Of a stretch of 64,000 bases of DNA, positions 1 through 8,341 are shown piece after piece. Under the pieces are notes generated by a model that did not search any database, was not told the DNA's origin, and was given only the letters and a program-made list of their open reading frames with translations. The position numbers were made by a program, and so were the translations under genes. The first letter of the stretch is position 1; each line of letters opens with the position of its first letter. Origin of the DNA: JAOUEA01 sp038249195 (lineage in GTDB: Bacteria; Actinomycetota; UBA4738; HRBIN12); assembly GCA_038249195.1 (NCBI GenBank), contig JBBRWM010000005.1, positions 186,001 through 250,000 on the forward strand. Direction: 5' to 3'.

Positions 1-2
1 AG

Positions 3-605
3 CACACGGAGCATGCGACCACGACGGGCCTGCCAAGCTCGAAGCTCGCGATGTGGCTCTTCCTGTCCTCCGAGTGCATGTTGTTCGGGGCGTTGATCGC
101 CACGTACGTCCTGTACCGGGGCGCGAGCGTGAAGGGTCCCTACCCCGTCGACGTCTTCGACATCCCGTACACCTCGGTGTCGACGTTCGTGCTGCTCGCG
201 TCCTCGCTCAGCATGGTGTTGGCGCTCGCGGCCGCGCAGAACCGCGACATCGTGCGTATGCGACTGTGGTTGCTCGCCACCGCCATGCTGGGCCTCACGT
301 TCGTGGGCGGGCAGGTGTACGAGTTCACCTCCTTCTATCACGAGGGGCTTTCCCTCACGACGAACCTGTTCGGTTCGAGCTTCTACGTCCTGACGGGGTT
401 CCACGGGGCGCACGTGACGCTGGGCATCCTGATGCTGCTGTCGCTCGTCGGCATGTCGATGAACGACCGCCTCCCGGACGAGCAGGCGTTCCCGGTGGAA
501 CTGGTCGGGCTGTACTGGCACTTCGTCGACATCGTCTGGATCGTGATCTTCGTGGTGGTCTACCTGGTGCCGGCGGGCGAGGCCGCGAGCAAGGTGGGGA
601 AGTGA
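3..605 (+). CDS. ctaE: Cytochrome c oxidase subunit III (5' partial)
   Basis: This is the subunit III membrane protein of an aa3/caa3-type heme-copper oxidase, the last respiratory enzyme that reduces oxygen. The reading frame is open to the window edge and codes for a His/Thr-rich stretch ending in GLPSSKLA just before the internal Met at 51. That stretch is typical of the start of actinobacterial subunit III, so the real start lies outside the window and Met51 is internal. Hydrophobic segments and the pattern GFHGAHVTLGI and YWHFVDIVWI are characteristic of the family. The stop overlaps the start of the next gene (ATGA), so the two are translationally coupled. Subunits I and II presumably lie upstream of the window. 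Confidence 0.95.
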   Translation, partial: HTEHATTTGLPSSKLAMWLFLSSECMLFGALIATYVLYRGASVKGPYPVDVFDIPYTSVSTFVLLASSLSMVLALAAAQNRDIVRMRLWLLATAMLGLTFVGGQVYEFTSFYHEGLSLTTNLFGSSFYVLTGFHGAHVTLGILMLLSLVGMSMNDRLPDEQAFPVELVGLYWHFVDIVWIVIFVVVYLVPAGEAASKVGK

Positions 606-961
606 TGAGCGAACACGAGAGCGATCTGCAGAGGGAGCTCGCCACACCCATGCCCGATCCGCACGGCGAGGTCGCGCACAGCGAGCACCCGAGCCCCAAG
701 GCCTACATCCGCGTCGGCCTGGTGCTGGCCGGTCTCACGGCCCTCGAGGTGGCGGTCTCCTACAGTCACGAGGGCGCGCGCCTGATCACCGGGGCCTTGT
801 TGGTGCTGATGTTCCTGAAGTTCGTCCTGGTCGTGCTCTGGTTCATGCACCTGAAGTTCGACAGCCGCCGGTACTCGCGGTTCTTCGTCATGGGCCTGGC
901 GGGCTCGATCACGCTCTACGCGGTGGTGCTCATGACCTTGGGCGTCTTCGGCGGGAAGTAG
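605..961 (+). CDS. Cytochrome c oxidase subunit IV-like small membrane protein
   Basis: A 118-residue protein with a hydrophilic N-terminus of about 35 residues followed by three hydrophobic segments. The middle carries the LKFVLVVLWFMHLKFD pattern that marks prokaryotic subunit IV (COX4_pro) proteins of caa3/quinol oxidases. These small subunits help assemble or stabilise the oxidase and have no catalytic residues. The ATG overlaps the subunit III stop codon, which fixes the start. It is a co-operonic partner of the upstream oxidase and of the CtaG-like protein that starts 12 bases downstream. Confidence 0.88.
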   Translation: MSEHESDLQRELATPMPDPHGEVAHSEHPSPKAYIRVGLVLAGLTALEVAVSYSHEGARLITGALLVLMFLKFVLVVLWFMHLKFDSRRYSRFFVMGLAGSITLYAVVLMTLGVFGGK

Positions 962-972
962 GAGAGGACGCC

Positions 973-1797
973 ATGCCCTCCTTCCATGTCCACCTCGACG
1001 TGTGGCTGCTGTTCGGGTCCATCCTCGCGCTGTACTTCATCGCGGTCCGCCGGCACCTCCAGGCCACGGGTGAACAGACACCCGTACGTCGCCAGCGGCT
1101 GTTCACGCTCGGGGTGGGCATCTTGTGGCTCGCGTCGTCGTGGCCCCTGCACGACCTTGCGGAGCGCTACCTCTACAGCGCCCACATGATCCAGCACATG
1201 CTCTTCACGCTCGTGGCGGCGCCGGTGCTGATCGCGGGCGTCCCGGTGTGGCTGTATCGCGAGTTCCTGCGGCCCAAGGCCGTCAACACGATCTTCCGGT
1301 TCTTCACGCGGCCGCTCGTGGCGCTCGTGGTATTCAACTCGGTGCTGCTCTTCACCCACTGGCCCGCCGTCGTGGCCGCCTCGGTGACGTCGGAACCACT
1401 GCACTTCCTGCTGCACGTGGCCATCGTCGGATCGGCGCTCGCCATGTGGTGGCCGGTGATGTCGCCGCTGCCCGAGATGCCGCCCCTGTCGCCGCCCGGC
1501 CAGATGATCTACCTGTTCCTGCAGTCCCTCGTGCCCACGATCCCGGCGTCGTTCCTGACGTTCGGTTCGAAGCCGCTGTATCCGATCTACGCCGCGTTCC
1601 CGCGGATCTGGGGGATCGGGGTCATGACCGATCAACTCATGGCGGGGCTCATCATGAAGCTCGTCGGCAGCGCGATCCTGTGGGTCGTGATCACCGCGAT
1701 CTTCTTCCGGTGGTACGCCTCCGAACGGCGCTCCGATCTGGACGTGACGGCCTACGCCGACGTCGACCGAGAGATCCGCGCGGGGTTGAACAGATGA
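973..1797 (+). CDS. ctaG: CtaG-type cytochrome c oxidase assembly factor
   Basis: A 274-residue integral membrane protein with about seven hydrophobic segments. The pattern HMIQHMLFTLVAAPVLIAG with paired histidines, LLFTHWP, and the later DQLMAGLIMK are hallmarks of the caa3-type CtaG family, which is needed to form active oxidase, probably by delivering copper to subunit I. It begins 11 bases after the subunit IV stop, behind GGAGAGG, which is a good ribosome binding site. It ends overlapping the next gene (ATGA at 1794). The family is unrelated to the mitochondrial Cox11-type protein also called CtaG. Confidence 0.88.
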   Translation: MPSFHVHLDVWLLFGSILALYFIAVRRHLQATGEQTPVRRQRLFTLGVGILWLASSWPLHDLAERYLYSAHMIQHMLFTLVAAPVLIAGVPVWLYREFLRPKAVNTIFRFFTRPLVALVVFNSVLLFTHWPAVVAASVTSEPLHFLLHVAIVGSALAMWWPVMSPLPEMPPLSPPGQMIYLFLQSLVPTIPASFLTFGSKPLYPIYAAFPRIWGIGVMTDQLMAGLIMKLVGSAILWVVITAIFFRWYASERRSDLDVTAYADVDREIRAGLNR

Positions 1798-3218
1798 GCG
1801 ACCCGCCGCGCGGCGGCCCGCCCGACAACGGGGCCGAGGACAGGGCCGACAACGGGGCCGAGGATCGCGTCGACGAACTGGCCGAGGACCGGGCCGAGGA
1901 TCGCACGAAGAATCGTGAAGGCCTCCTGTTGCCCGTCCTGCTCCCGGTGGGCATCCTCCTCATCATCGCGCTCGTCCTGTTCGGGTTCTCTCGCATCCTG
2001 CTGCACCTCTCCTCCACCGGAGCCACCGTCGTGGCACTCAGCACCGCGGCCGTGGCGTTCATCGCGGTGAGCGTCGTGGCATCCCGCGAGCGCGTCACGG
2101 GCGCGGCGCTGTTCCCCATGTTGGGCGCCATCGTGGGCGCGGCGATGTTGATCGGCGGTGTCGGCCTGGTGGCTGCGCCCAAGGAAGAGAGCGGAGGCAA
2201 CCTGGAGGCTGTCTCGGTCTCCCTGACGGCCCCGCCCGGCGCCGCCACCAAGGGCTACTCCACGAACGCGCTCTCGTTCAAGACCGAAACGCCGACCAAC
2301 CTGGAGTTCGACAACCAGGATCCCTCGGTCCCGCACAACGTCGTGATCTTCGAAGGAAAGGACGACAAGGGCACGCAGGTGTTTACGGGCGAGATCATCA
2401 CAGGGCCTAACAAGGCCACGTACGCCGTGCCCGCCCTGAAGGCCGGCGACTACTACTTCCATTGCGAGGTGCACCCCACCACCATGCAGGGCACCATCAC
2501 CGTTTCCGACACCGGGGGTGGCGGCGGCCTCACGATCTCTGCCTCGAGCTTGCAATACTCCACGGACAAGCTTGAGGCGCCGGCGGGCGTGCCGGCGACG
2601 GTCACGTTCGACAACATGGATGCGGGCGTGCCGCACAACTTCGCGGTCTTCACGGACAAGGCATACGCCAACAGCGTGTTCTCCGGCGAGATCATCACGG
2701 GCCCGGCCACGATCGACTACACACTCCCCGCGCTCGACGCCGGCACCTACTACTTCAAGTGCGAGGTCCATCCCACGATGCAGGGGGTGCTCGTGGTGGG
2801 CGGCGCCGGCGGGGGTGGTTCGGGGGGCGCCGGCGCCAGCGGCCCAGCACCCCCGCCACCGACTCAGAGCGGGTCCTCGGCACCCCCACCGACCTCCCCG
2901 CCCCCCAGCGGCGGCGGCGCAAGTGGCGGCGCCACCATCGCGTTGTCGGCCTCGGGACTGGAGTTCTCCACGGACCAGATCCAGGGCGCGGCCGACGTGG
3001 CGAACACGATACATTTCGACAACCAGGACACCGGCGTCCCGCACGACGTCGCGATCTATCGAGATGCGGGCTTCACCGATAACGTGTTCACCGGCGACCT
3101 CGTCACGGGGCCCGCCTCGATCGATTACAGCGTCCCGGCCCTGCCGGCTGGCACGTACTACTTCGACTGCACGGTGCACACCACGATGCAGGGCACGTAT
3201 GTCGTCGGGGGCCACTAG
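1794..3218 (+). CDS. Membrane-anchored protein with three cupredoxin domains
   Basis: A 474-residue protein starting at the ATG that overlaps the ctaG stop. Residues 11-40 are an acidic repeat (NGAEDR-like units). Residues about 43-128 hold three hydrophobic segments. Then come three homologous cupredoxin domains (about 137-238, 245-337 and 380-473). Each has a full type 1 copper ligand set: H181/C224/H227/M231, H281/C323/H326/M329 and H417/C459/H462/M465. A Gly/Pro/Ser-rich linker (about 338-380) separates domains 2 and 3. The domains presumably face the outside and carry electrons or copper for the neighbouring oxidase. Its sequence is too divergent to name a known electron donor. Single-domain proteins are the norm, so the triplication is unusual. 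Confidence 0.85.
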   Translation: MSDPPRGGPPDNGAEDRADNGAEDRVDELAEDRAEDRTKNREGLLLPVLLPVGILLIIALVLFGFSRILLHLSSTGATVVALSTAAVAFIAVSVVASRERVTGAALFPMLGAIVGAAMLIGGVGLVAAPKEESGGNLEAVSVSLTAPPGAATKGYSTNALSFKTETPTNLEFDNQDPSVPHNVVIFEGKDDKGTQVFTGEIITGPNKATYAVPALKAGDYYFHCEVHPTTMQGTITVSDTGGGGGLTISASSLQYSTDKLEAPAGVPATVTFDNMDAGVPHNFAVFTDKAYANSVFSGEIITGPATIDYTLPALDAGTYYFKCEVHPTMQGVLVVGGAGGGGSGGAGASGPAPPPPTQSGSSAPPPTSPPPSGGGASGGATIALSASGLEFSTDQIQGAADVANTIHFDNQDTGVPHDVAIYRDAGFTDNVFTGDLVTGPASIDYSVPALPAGTYYFDCTVHTTMQGTYVVGGH

Positions 3219-3243
3219 CCTCAGGCACGCGCACGTTCACTGG

Positions 3244-3249
3244 TAGCGT
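3244..3249 (+). promoter_or_regulatory. Candidate -10 box for leaderless tlpA-like gene
   Basis: TAGCGT lies six bases before the ATG at 3256, so transcription would begin at or next to the start codon. No ribosome binding site is visible between them. The same spacing recurs before several other genes in this window. The -35 region is not obvious. Confidence 0.45.
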
Positions 3250-3255
3250 GGGCGC

Positions 3256-3798
3256 ATGCGCCGATCGTCCGCCGTCGCACTGGCCGTGGTGGCCGGTCTG
3301 GTGGTCGCCACGGGCGCCTGGCTCCTCCTCAATAGGGGAAGCGCCGACGAAAGCGGGCCCGTCGCGATGGATCGACGGCTTCCGGCCCTATCCGCCCCTG
3401 CCCTTGACGGCACCGTGGCGAGCACTGCGCTGCTCCGCGGGAAGGTGGGCGTCGTCAACGTGTGGGCGACGTGGTGCGCGCCGTGCCGGCGTGAGCAGCC
3501 GGCCCTGGCGCGGCTCGCCCGCCGCTACGGCGACCGGGTCGCCTTCCTGGGGATCAACTATCGAGACGAGAGGGCGGGGGCGCGGCGCTGGGTCGGCGAC
3601 GAGTTCGACGTGCCGTATCCGAGCTTGTTCGACCCGAGCGGGAGGACGGCGGTCCAGCTCGACTTTCCCGCGCTACCCGACACCTACCTCGTCGATGCCT
3701 CGGGTACGATCCGGTGGTGGGTCTTGGGCGAGGCGAGTGAGCAGGAGCTGAGCAGGCTGATCGACCAGCTCCTGGCGGAAGGCTCGCCCTCAGCGTGA
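3256..3798 (+). CDS. TlpA/ResA-like thiol-disulfide oxidoreductase
   Basis: A 180-residue protein with an N-terminal hydrophobic anchor (residues about 6-26) and a thioredoxin fold with the redox pair in WATWCAPC (C74, C77). The later cis-proline region reads DFPALPDTYLVD. TlpA/ResA proteins act outside the membrane to reduce disulfides, often in cytochrome c or CuA site maturation, which suits its place between oxidase genes and the heme A synthase. A candidate -10 box sits six bases upstream of the ATG, suggesting a leaderless transcript. Its 3' end overlaps the convergent ctaA-ctaB fusion gene by nine bases. Confidence 0.88.
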   Translation: MRRSSAVALAVVAGLVVATGAWLLLNRGSADESGPVAMDRRLPALSAPALDGTVASTALLRGKVGVVNVWATWCAPCRREQPALARLARRYGDRVAFLGINYRDERAGARRWVGDEFDVPYPSLFDPSGRTAVQLDFPALPDTYLVDASGTIRWWVLGEASEQELSRLIDQLLAEGSPSA

Positions 3799-5646
3799 GA
3801 GCGGAAGCAGCGCGTCCACCGCCACGGCCCCGAACAGGGCGGCGAGGTACCAGATCGAGAACTTGAATAGGCCCCAGGAGCGCGCCGGGTCGCCGGTGTT
3901 CCACAGGCGCAGCGCGCGGTAGACGAACGTGCCGCCGAGCCCGAGGGCCGTGAGGAGGTAGACCATGCCCATGTGCGCCACGGGCACGAGCACGAGGGAC
4001 GTCCCGAACAGGACCAGGGAATACAGGAAGATCTGCCGCCTTGTCTCGTCCTCCCCCCTGACCACCGGGAGCATCGGCACGCCCGCCGCCGCGTAGTCCC
4101 CCTGGTAGCGCAGGGCGAGCGCCCAGAAGTGCGGCGGCGTCCACACGAAGATGATCGCGAACAGGATCCACGCGGGCGCCGCGAGCGATCCGGTGACCGC
4201 CGCCCAGCCCACGAGGGCCGGCACGGCGCCCGCCGCGCCGCCGATCACGATGTTCTGCGTGGTGGTGCGCTTGAGCCACATCGTGTAGACGAAGACGTAG
4301 AACGCGATGGCGGCCAACGCGAGCTCCGCCGCCAGGACGTTCACCGCGATGGCGAGGAAGAAGAACGAGATCGCCCCCAGCACGAACGCGAAGCGCAGCG
4401 CCTGATCGGGGGTGACCGCGGATGAGGGCAGCGGGCGCCGGCGCGTGCGCCTCATCACCTCGTCGATGTCGCGGTCGAGGTACTGGTTCGTGGCGTTCGC
4501 GGAGCCGGCCGCCAGGGCGCCGCCCAAGAGGGTCGCGAGGACCAACCGGAGGGGCGGCATCCCGTGGCCGGCCAGGAACATGGCAGGAACCGTGGTGACG
4601 AGGAGCAGGAAGATGATCTCCGGTTTGGTGAGGCGGTAGTACGCGGTGATGCGATCCTTCGCCGACGTGGGGCTCGGCGACCGCGCCTCCTCCGCATGTG
4701 TGTCGTCGTCCGTGGCCCTCGCGCCGGCCGCCCGGGCGCTCGCCACGGTGGCGAGGGTCACGAGGCACGCCCAGACGAGCACGGACAGCGCCACGTGCAT
4801 GACCACCGCCCACGGCTTGAGTCGCGTCCACACCTGGGCGGCGCCAACCAGGATCTGTGCCACGAACAGGGCGACCGCCAACGTCGAGAGCGCGACCAGG
4901 TTCTTGGAGCGCTGTGCCATCGTGCGGGCCCGGATCATCGCGAAGAGTACGAGGAGGAAGACGAGGGCCGCGAGGATCCGATGCAGGAACATCGCCGTAT
5001 CCGCTCCTCCGAGCGCGGGCACGAGCTTGCCGTCCATCAGGGGCCAGTCCGTGAAGGCCAGCCCGGCCCCCTTGGCGCGGACGTAGGTGCCCACGAGCAG
5101 GAGCACGGCGGTCGCGCCCACGGTGAGGAGCGAGAGACGGGCGAAGCCGTCGCCGCGCGTCGCCGTCCGCGTCGCCCCCGTCCGCGTCGCCCCCGTCCGC
5201 GTCGCCCCCGTCCGCAGGAAGCTGTTCGCCGCGAGGTAGGTCACGTCGGCCACGAACGCGAGCGCCACCGCGAAATGGATCGTGACCCACCAGGGGTTCA
5301 GATCCGTCTTCACGACGATGCCGCCTAGGACGGCCTGTCCCAGCACGAGGGGGATCGCGGCGAGGGCCGGCCATACGATGGAACGGATCTCCCGGTAGCC
5401 GCGCCACGCGAAGAACGCCGTGACGAAGACGAGGATCGTGGACACGAAGACCAGGAAGCGGTGGGAGAACTCGATCAGCGAGTGCACGGTGCCTTCGGGG
5501 AAGAGCTGGCCCGGGAAGCAGTTGGGCCAGGTGACGCACCCGAGCCCGGAGCCGGTCCCGCGCACCAGCCCGCCCACGCTGAACAACACGATGGTGCAGG
5601 CGGCGGTCGCGAGCGTGAGCTTCTGGAACCGGGAGGCCCGAGCCAT
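3790..5646 (-). CDS. Fused heme A synthase / heme O synthase (CtaA-CtaB)
   Basis: A 618-residue membrane protein joining two heme-modifying enzymes. Residues 1-300 are the heme A synthase (CtaA/COX15): four conserved histidines (H62, H124, H222, H284) and the extracytoplasmic cysteine pair C37/C43 seen in B. subtilis-type enzymes. After an acidic linker, residues about 330-618 are the protoheme IX farnesyltransferase (CtaB), with the prenyl-diphosphate motif NATNQYLDRDIDE (384-396). Together they convert heme B to heme O and then heme A for the oxidase encoded alongside. A short repeat (RTGAT units, 145-160) lies between CtaA helices. The chosen ATG gives a normal CtaA N-terminus; the longer open frame upstream is antisense to the prenyl synthase. 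Confidence 0.92.
   Translation of the reverse strand: MARASRFQKLTLATAACTIVLFSVGGLVRGTGSGLGCVTWPNCFPGQLFPEGTVHSLIEFSHRFLVFVSTILVFVTAFFAWRGYREIRSIVWPALAAIPLVLGQAVLGGIVVKTDLNPWWVTIHFAVALAFVADVTYLAANSFLRTGATRTGATRTGATRTATRGDGFARLSLLTVGATAVLLLVGTYVRAKGAGLAFTDWPLMDGKLVPALGGADTAMFLHRILAALVFLLVLFAMIRARTMAQRSKNLVALSTLAVALFVAQILVGAAQVWTRLKPWAVVMHVALSVLVWACLVTLATVASARAAGARATDDDTHAEEARSPSPTSAKDRITAYYRLTKPEIIFLLLVTTVPAMFLAGHGMPPLRLVLATLLGGALAAGSANATNQYLDRDIDEVMRRTRRRPLPSSAVTPDQALRFAFVLGAISFFFLAIAVNVLAAELALAAIAFYVFVYTMWLKRTTTQNIVIGGAAGAVPALVGWAAVTGSLAAPAWILFAIIFVWTPPHFWALALRYQGDYAAAGVPMLPVVRGEDETRRQIFLYSLVLFGTSLVLVPVAHMGMVYLLTALGLGGTFVYRALRLWNTGDPARSWGLFKFSIWYLAALFGAVAVDALLPLSR
5162..5215. repeat. 15-bp tandem repeat inside the ctaA domain
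   Basis: About three and a half copies of the unit CGTCCGCGTCGCCCC. Because the unit is a multiple of three, it encodes repeated RTGAT on the minus strand in a loop between CtaA helices, so copy number could change without breaking the frame. Confidence 0.8.
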
Positions 5647-5684
5647 GCCCGCATGATAGACGCTGCGCGGGGCTCGGCGATTGC

Positions 5685-5690
5685 GATACT
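5685..5690 (+). promoter_or_regulatory. Candidate -10 box for leaderless prenyl synthase gene
   Basis: GATACT lies six bases before the GTG at 5697, with no ribosome binding site in between. This matches the leaderless spacing seen elsewhere in the window. Confidence 0.4.
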
Positions 5691-5696
5691 GGTCGG

Positions 5697-6572
5697 GTGC
5701 ACGCCCCCGACGACCTGCTTCCACCCGCACCCATCGATGGCGTGGAGGCGGTGCTGGACGCCTTCCTGTCGGAGTGCCGCGAGGAGACCGAGGCCGACGA
5801 ACCGCGCGCCACGCTGCCGCTCGAGGAGATCCGTCGCCTGGTCGCGGCCGGCGGCAAGCGTCTGCGCCCGGCGTTCTGCTTCTGGGGCTATCGCGCGGCG
5901 GGCGGCCCGCACGGGCGACCCATCCTGCGAGCCGCCGCGGCCCTGGAGCTCCTCCACACCATGGCGTTGATCCACGACGACCTGATGGACGGGGCGACCG
6001 AGCGCCGGGGGGTGCCGGCGAGCGCGGCGTTCCTCGAGGCCGAGGCCGGACGGCTGCGGCTCCCCGTCGACGCCGAGACGTTCGGGCGTTCGGCGGCGAT
6101 CCTCGCGGGCGACCTCGCGGCGGTGCTGGCCGACCGGCTGCTCCTGACATCCGGGTTCGCTCCCGAGCGGATCGTGGCGGCGCAGGCGCGCTACCACCGC
6201 ATGCGCACCGAGATGGCCGAGGGGCAGTTCCTGGACGTCGCGGGGCTCGCGTCCGAGCCCGTTTCGGCGCGCCGGGCGGCCGTGCTCAAGGGGGGCGCCT
6301 ACACGACGGAGGGGCCGCTGCTGATGGGCGCCGCGTTGGCCGGCGCCTCGGCGGACCAGGAGGCGGCGCTCGCGCGGTTCGGCGCGCCGCTGGGGGAGGC
6401 CTTCCAGCTGCGGGACGACCTTCACGACGGCGACGGCGTGGCTGGGGCCACGCCCCGGGACGTGAACGAGCTCGTTGCGCGCGCCCGCGCGGAGCTCGAC
6501 GCCACCTCCGTCCTGGACCCCGAGGCCGTGATCGCGCTGAGGGCGATGGCCGAGCGCTTGGAGATGACGTGA
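5697..6572 (+). CDS. Polyprenyl (isoprenyl) diphosphate synthase
   Basis: A 291-residue trans-isoprenyl synthase. It shows the GGKRLRP substrate motif (52-58), the first Asp-rich motif DDLMD (94-98) and the second DDLHD (240-244) that bind magnesium-diphosphate. It condenses IPP with an allylic diphosphate, and its chain length cannot be read safely from sequence. It is divergent from ctaA-ctaB, with only 50 bases between the starts, and its stop overlaps the next gene. Given the geranylgeranyl reductase downstream, a C15-C20 product is plausible but inferred. The GTG start has a -10-like box six bases upstream. Confidence 0.88.
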   Translation: MHAPDDLLPPAPIDGVEAVLDAFLSECREETEADEPRATLPLEEIRRLVAAGGKRLRPAFCFWGYRAAGGPHGRPILRAAAALELLHTMALIHDDLMDGATERRGVPASAAFLEAEAGRLRLPVDAETFGRSAAILAGDLAAVLADRLLLTSGFAPERIVAAQARYHRMRTEMAEGQFLDVAGLASEPVSARRAAVLKGGAYTTEGPLLMGAALAGASADQEAALARFGAPLGEAFQLRDDLHDGDGVAGATPRDVNELVARARAELDATSVLDPEAVIALRAMAERLEMT

Positions 6573-6994
6573 GCGACGACCTCGAATCCCTGCGCCGCGC
6601 CTTCAAGGACATCCCCGCCTGCCGGGTGGGCACCGTGCGCTCCGACGGAGGTCCCCACGTCTGCACCCGTTGGTTCGTGTGGCGCGACGACGCCCTCTAT
6701 GTGGCCACGCGGATGGGGGGCCGGACCTGGGAGCACGGCATGCGCGACCCACGCGTGAGCGTCGTCATCGACCGCGGACGCGACTGGACCGAGCTCGCCG
6801 GGGTGCGGGTGGAGGGGGTCGCCGAGGCCCTGCCGGCCGAGCATCCGGACCTGCGCGCCCCCATGTCCGCTTGGCACGAGAAGTACCGAACGATGCTCGG
6901 CGGCGACTCGTTCGAGCGCTTGACGGAAGCCGTGCCCGCCCTCGGGTTCCTGCGCGTCCCCCCGTCACGGATGGAGGCCTGGGATCACCGTTGA
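6569..6994 (+). CDS. PNPOx-like flavin/F420-binding split-barrel protein
   Basis: A 141-residue protein with the layout of pyridoxamine 5'-phosphate oxidase-fold proteins: an N-terminal ACRVGTVRSDGGPHVCTRWF strand pair, a central DPRVSVVIDRGRDW strand and a C-terminal RVPPSRMEAWD segment. In actinobacteria this fold often binds F420 or FMN as a small oxidoreductase, or binds heme. No residue here decides between them. The GTG start overlaps the preceding stop, so it is coupled to the prenyl synthase. Confidence 0.75.
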   Translation: MSDDLESLRRAFKDIPACRVGTVRSDGGPHVCTRWFVWRDDALYVATRMGGRTWEHGMRDPRVSVVIDRGRDWTELAGVRVEGVAEALPAEHPDLRAPMSAWHEKYRTMLGGDSFERLTEAVPALGFLRVPPSRMEAWDHR

Positions 6995-7023
6995 AGCGTT
7001 CCGCGGTAGCCTGGAGAGGTACT

Positions 7024-7041
7024 TTGTGAACGGTTTCACAA
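7024..7041. promoter_or_regulatory. Rex-type redox operator
   Basis: TTGTGAACGGTTTCACAA is an 18-base near-perfect palindrome: seven-base arms TTGTGAA and TTCACAA around four bases. This matches the known binding site of Rex, the NADH/NAD+-sensing repressor that controls nuo and cytochrome bd genes in Streptomyces. It sits 43 bases before the geranylgeranyl reductase start and just after a candidate TAGCCT -10 box (7007-7012), so bound Rex would block transcription of the whole reductase-nuoA-N operon when NADH is scarce. The Rex gene itself is not in the window. Confidence 0.82.
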
Positions 7042-7083
7042 GCTGAGGCCCCGACCGTTCCTCGGGGCCACCGGGGGGAACGC

Positions 7084-8334
7084 GTGAGTTCGCAACGCAT
7101 CGAGACCGACGTCCTGGTGGTGGGGGCCGGCCCGGGCGGGTCGGCGGCCGCCTATCACCTCGCGCGGCACGGGATCGACGTCACGCTCGTCGACCGGTCT
7201 TCCTTCCCGCGCGAGAAGGTCTGCGGCGACGGGCTCACCCCCCGAAGCGTCGGCGCGATGCTCCGGATGGGGATCGACCCCGATCAGCCGGGCTTCGAGC
7301 GGGTGCTCGGCCTCCGCGTGTACTCCCGTCGGGCCACAGTGGAGCTCCCGTGGCCCGAGCTGTCGAGCTGGCCGGGCTACGGGTTGGTGATGACCCGCCA
7401 CGACTTCGACGCGCTGCTGGTCGATCGAGCGCGACAGGCGGGAGCGCGGCTCATGGAGGGGTCCGAGGTCCTGGGGCCGATCATCGAGGATGGATGGGTG
7501 CGCGGCGCCATGGTGCGTCCGGCGGGGGACAAGGATGCGGAACCCTCGCAGATCCGCGCGCGGTTCTCGATCGCCGCCGACGGGGCCGCGAGCCGCTTCG
7601 CGAAGCCCGCGGGCGTCGTCCGCGACGATTCGCGCCCGCTGGGGATCGCGGCGCGCCGCTACTACCGCAGCCCGTATCACCCCGGACCGTGGTTCGAATC
7701 ATGGCTCGATCTGTGGGAGGGCGAGCTGCTCCTCCCCGGCTACGGCTGGCTCTTCCCCGTCGCCGGCGGGCGGATCAACCTCGGGGCGGGGCTGCTCAAC
7801 ACGTTCAAAGACTTCAGGTCGATCTCGGCCCAGCGCCTCTTCGACGCGTTCGCGACGATGCTCCCGGCGGACTGGGAGATCGACGAGGAGCATGCGGAGG
7901 GGAAGGTCCTGTCCGGGCCGCTGCCGATGAGCATGAACCGGGTGCCGCAGGCCGTGCCGGGCCTCCTGCTCGTGGGCGACGCCGCGGGGGCCGTCAACCC
8001 CTTCAACGGCGAGGGCATCGCCTATGCCATCGAGACCGCCGAGATCGCCGCCGAGCTCACGCACGAGGCCCTCGTGAAGGACCGCCCCGGGCTGGCCATG
8101 ATGTACCCCACGGTGTTGCGTGAACGCTACGGCGCGTACTTCACGCTGGGGCGGGGGTTCGCCAAGATCGTCGGCCGCCCGGCCATCATGGGCGCGGCCA
8201 CCCGCTACCTCCTGCCGAACCAGCGGGTCATGAACTTGGCCATGCGCATGATGGCGAACCTCACCGACGGCAAGGATGGGGACGCGAAGGACAGGCTCTT
8301 CTACGTTATGGAACGGTTGGTGAAGGCGTCATGA
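7084..8334 (+). CDS. Geranylgeranyl reductase family FAD oxidoreductase
   Basis: A 416-residue flavoprotein. Residues 8-40 form the FAD-binding Rossmann motif GAGPGGSAAAYH. The family signature FPREKVCGDGLTPR follows (about 43-57). The second FAD motif LLVGDAAGAVNPFNGEG lies near residue 300. Family members saturate isoprenoid double bonds, and in mycobacteria MenJ reduces one unit of the menaquinone side chain. Its position as first gene ahead of nuoA, separated by seven bases, and behind a Rex operator makes menaquinone the likely substrate; lipid chains or chlorophyll are the alternatives. Start is the GTG at 7084. Confidence 0.88.
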   Translation: MSSQRIETDVLVVGAGPGGSAAAYHLARHGIDVTLVDRSSFPREKVCGDGLTPRSVGAMLRMGIDPDQPGFERVLGLRVYSRRATVELPWPELSSWPGYGLVMTRHDFDALLVDRARQAGARLMEGSEVLGPIIEDGWVRGAMVRPAGDKDAEPSQIRARFSIAADGAASRFAKPAGVVRDDSRPLGIAARRYYRSPYHPGPWFESWLDLWEGELLLPGYGWLFPVAGGRINLGAGLLNTFKDFRSISAQRLFDAFATMLPADWEIDEEHAEGKVLSGPLPMSMNRVPQAVPGLLLVGDAAGAVNPFNGEGIAYAIETAEIAAELTHEALVKDRPGLAMMYPTVLRERYGAYFTLGRGFAKIVGRPAIMGAATRYLLPNQRVMNLAMRMMANLTDGKDGDAKDRLFYVMERLVKAS

Positions 8335-8341
8335 CAGTAGG

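Noticed and set aside
1752..3215. Long minus-strand open frame opposite the cupredoxin gene
   Set aside because: Mirror-frame artefact of GC-rich coding DNA. The plus strand encodes three domains with intact copper ligands; the minus frame has no recognisable fold. The same applies to other long antisense frames opposite nuo genes, such as 17685-19661 and 31151-33343.
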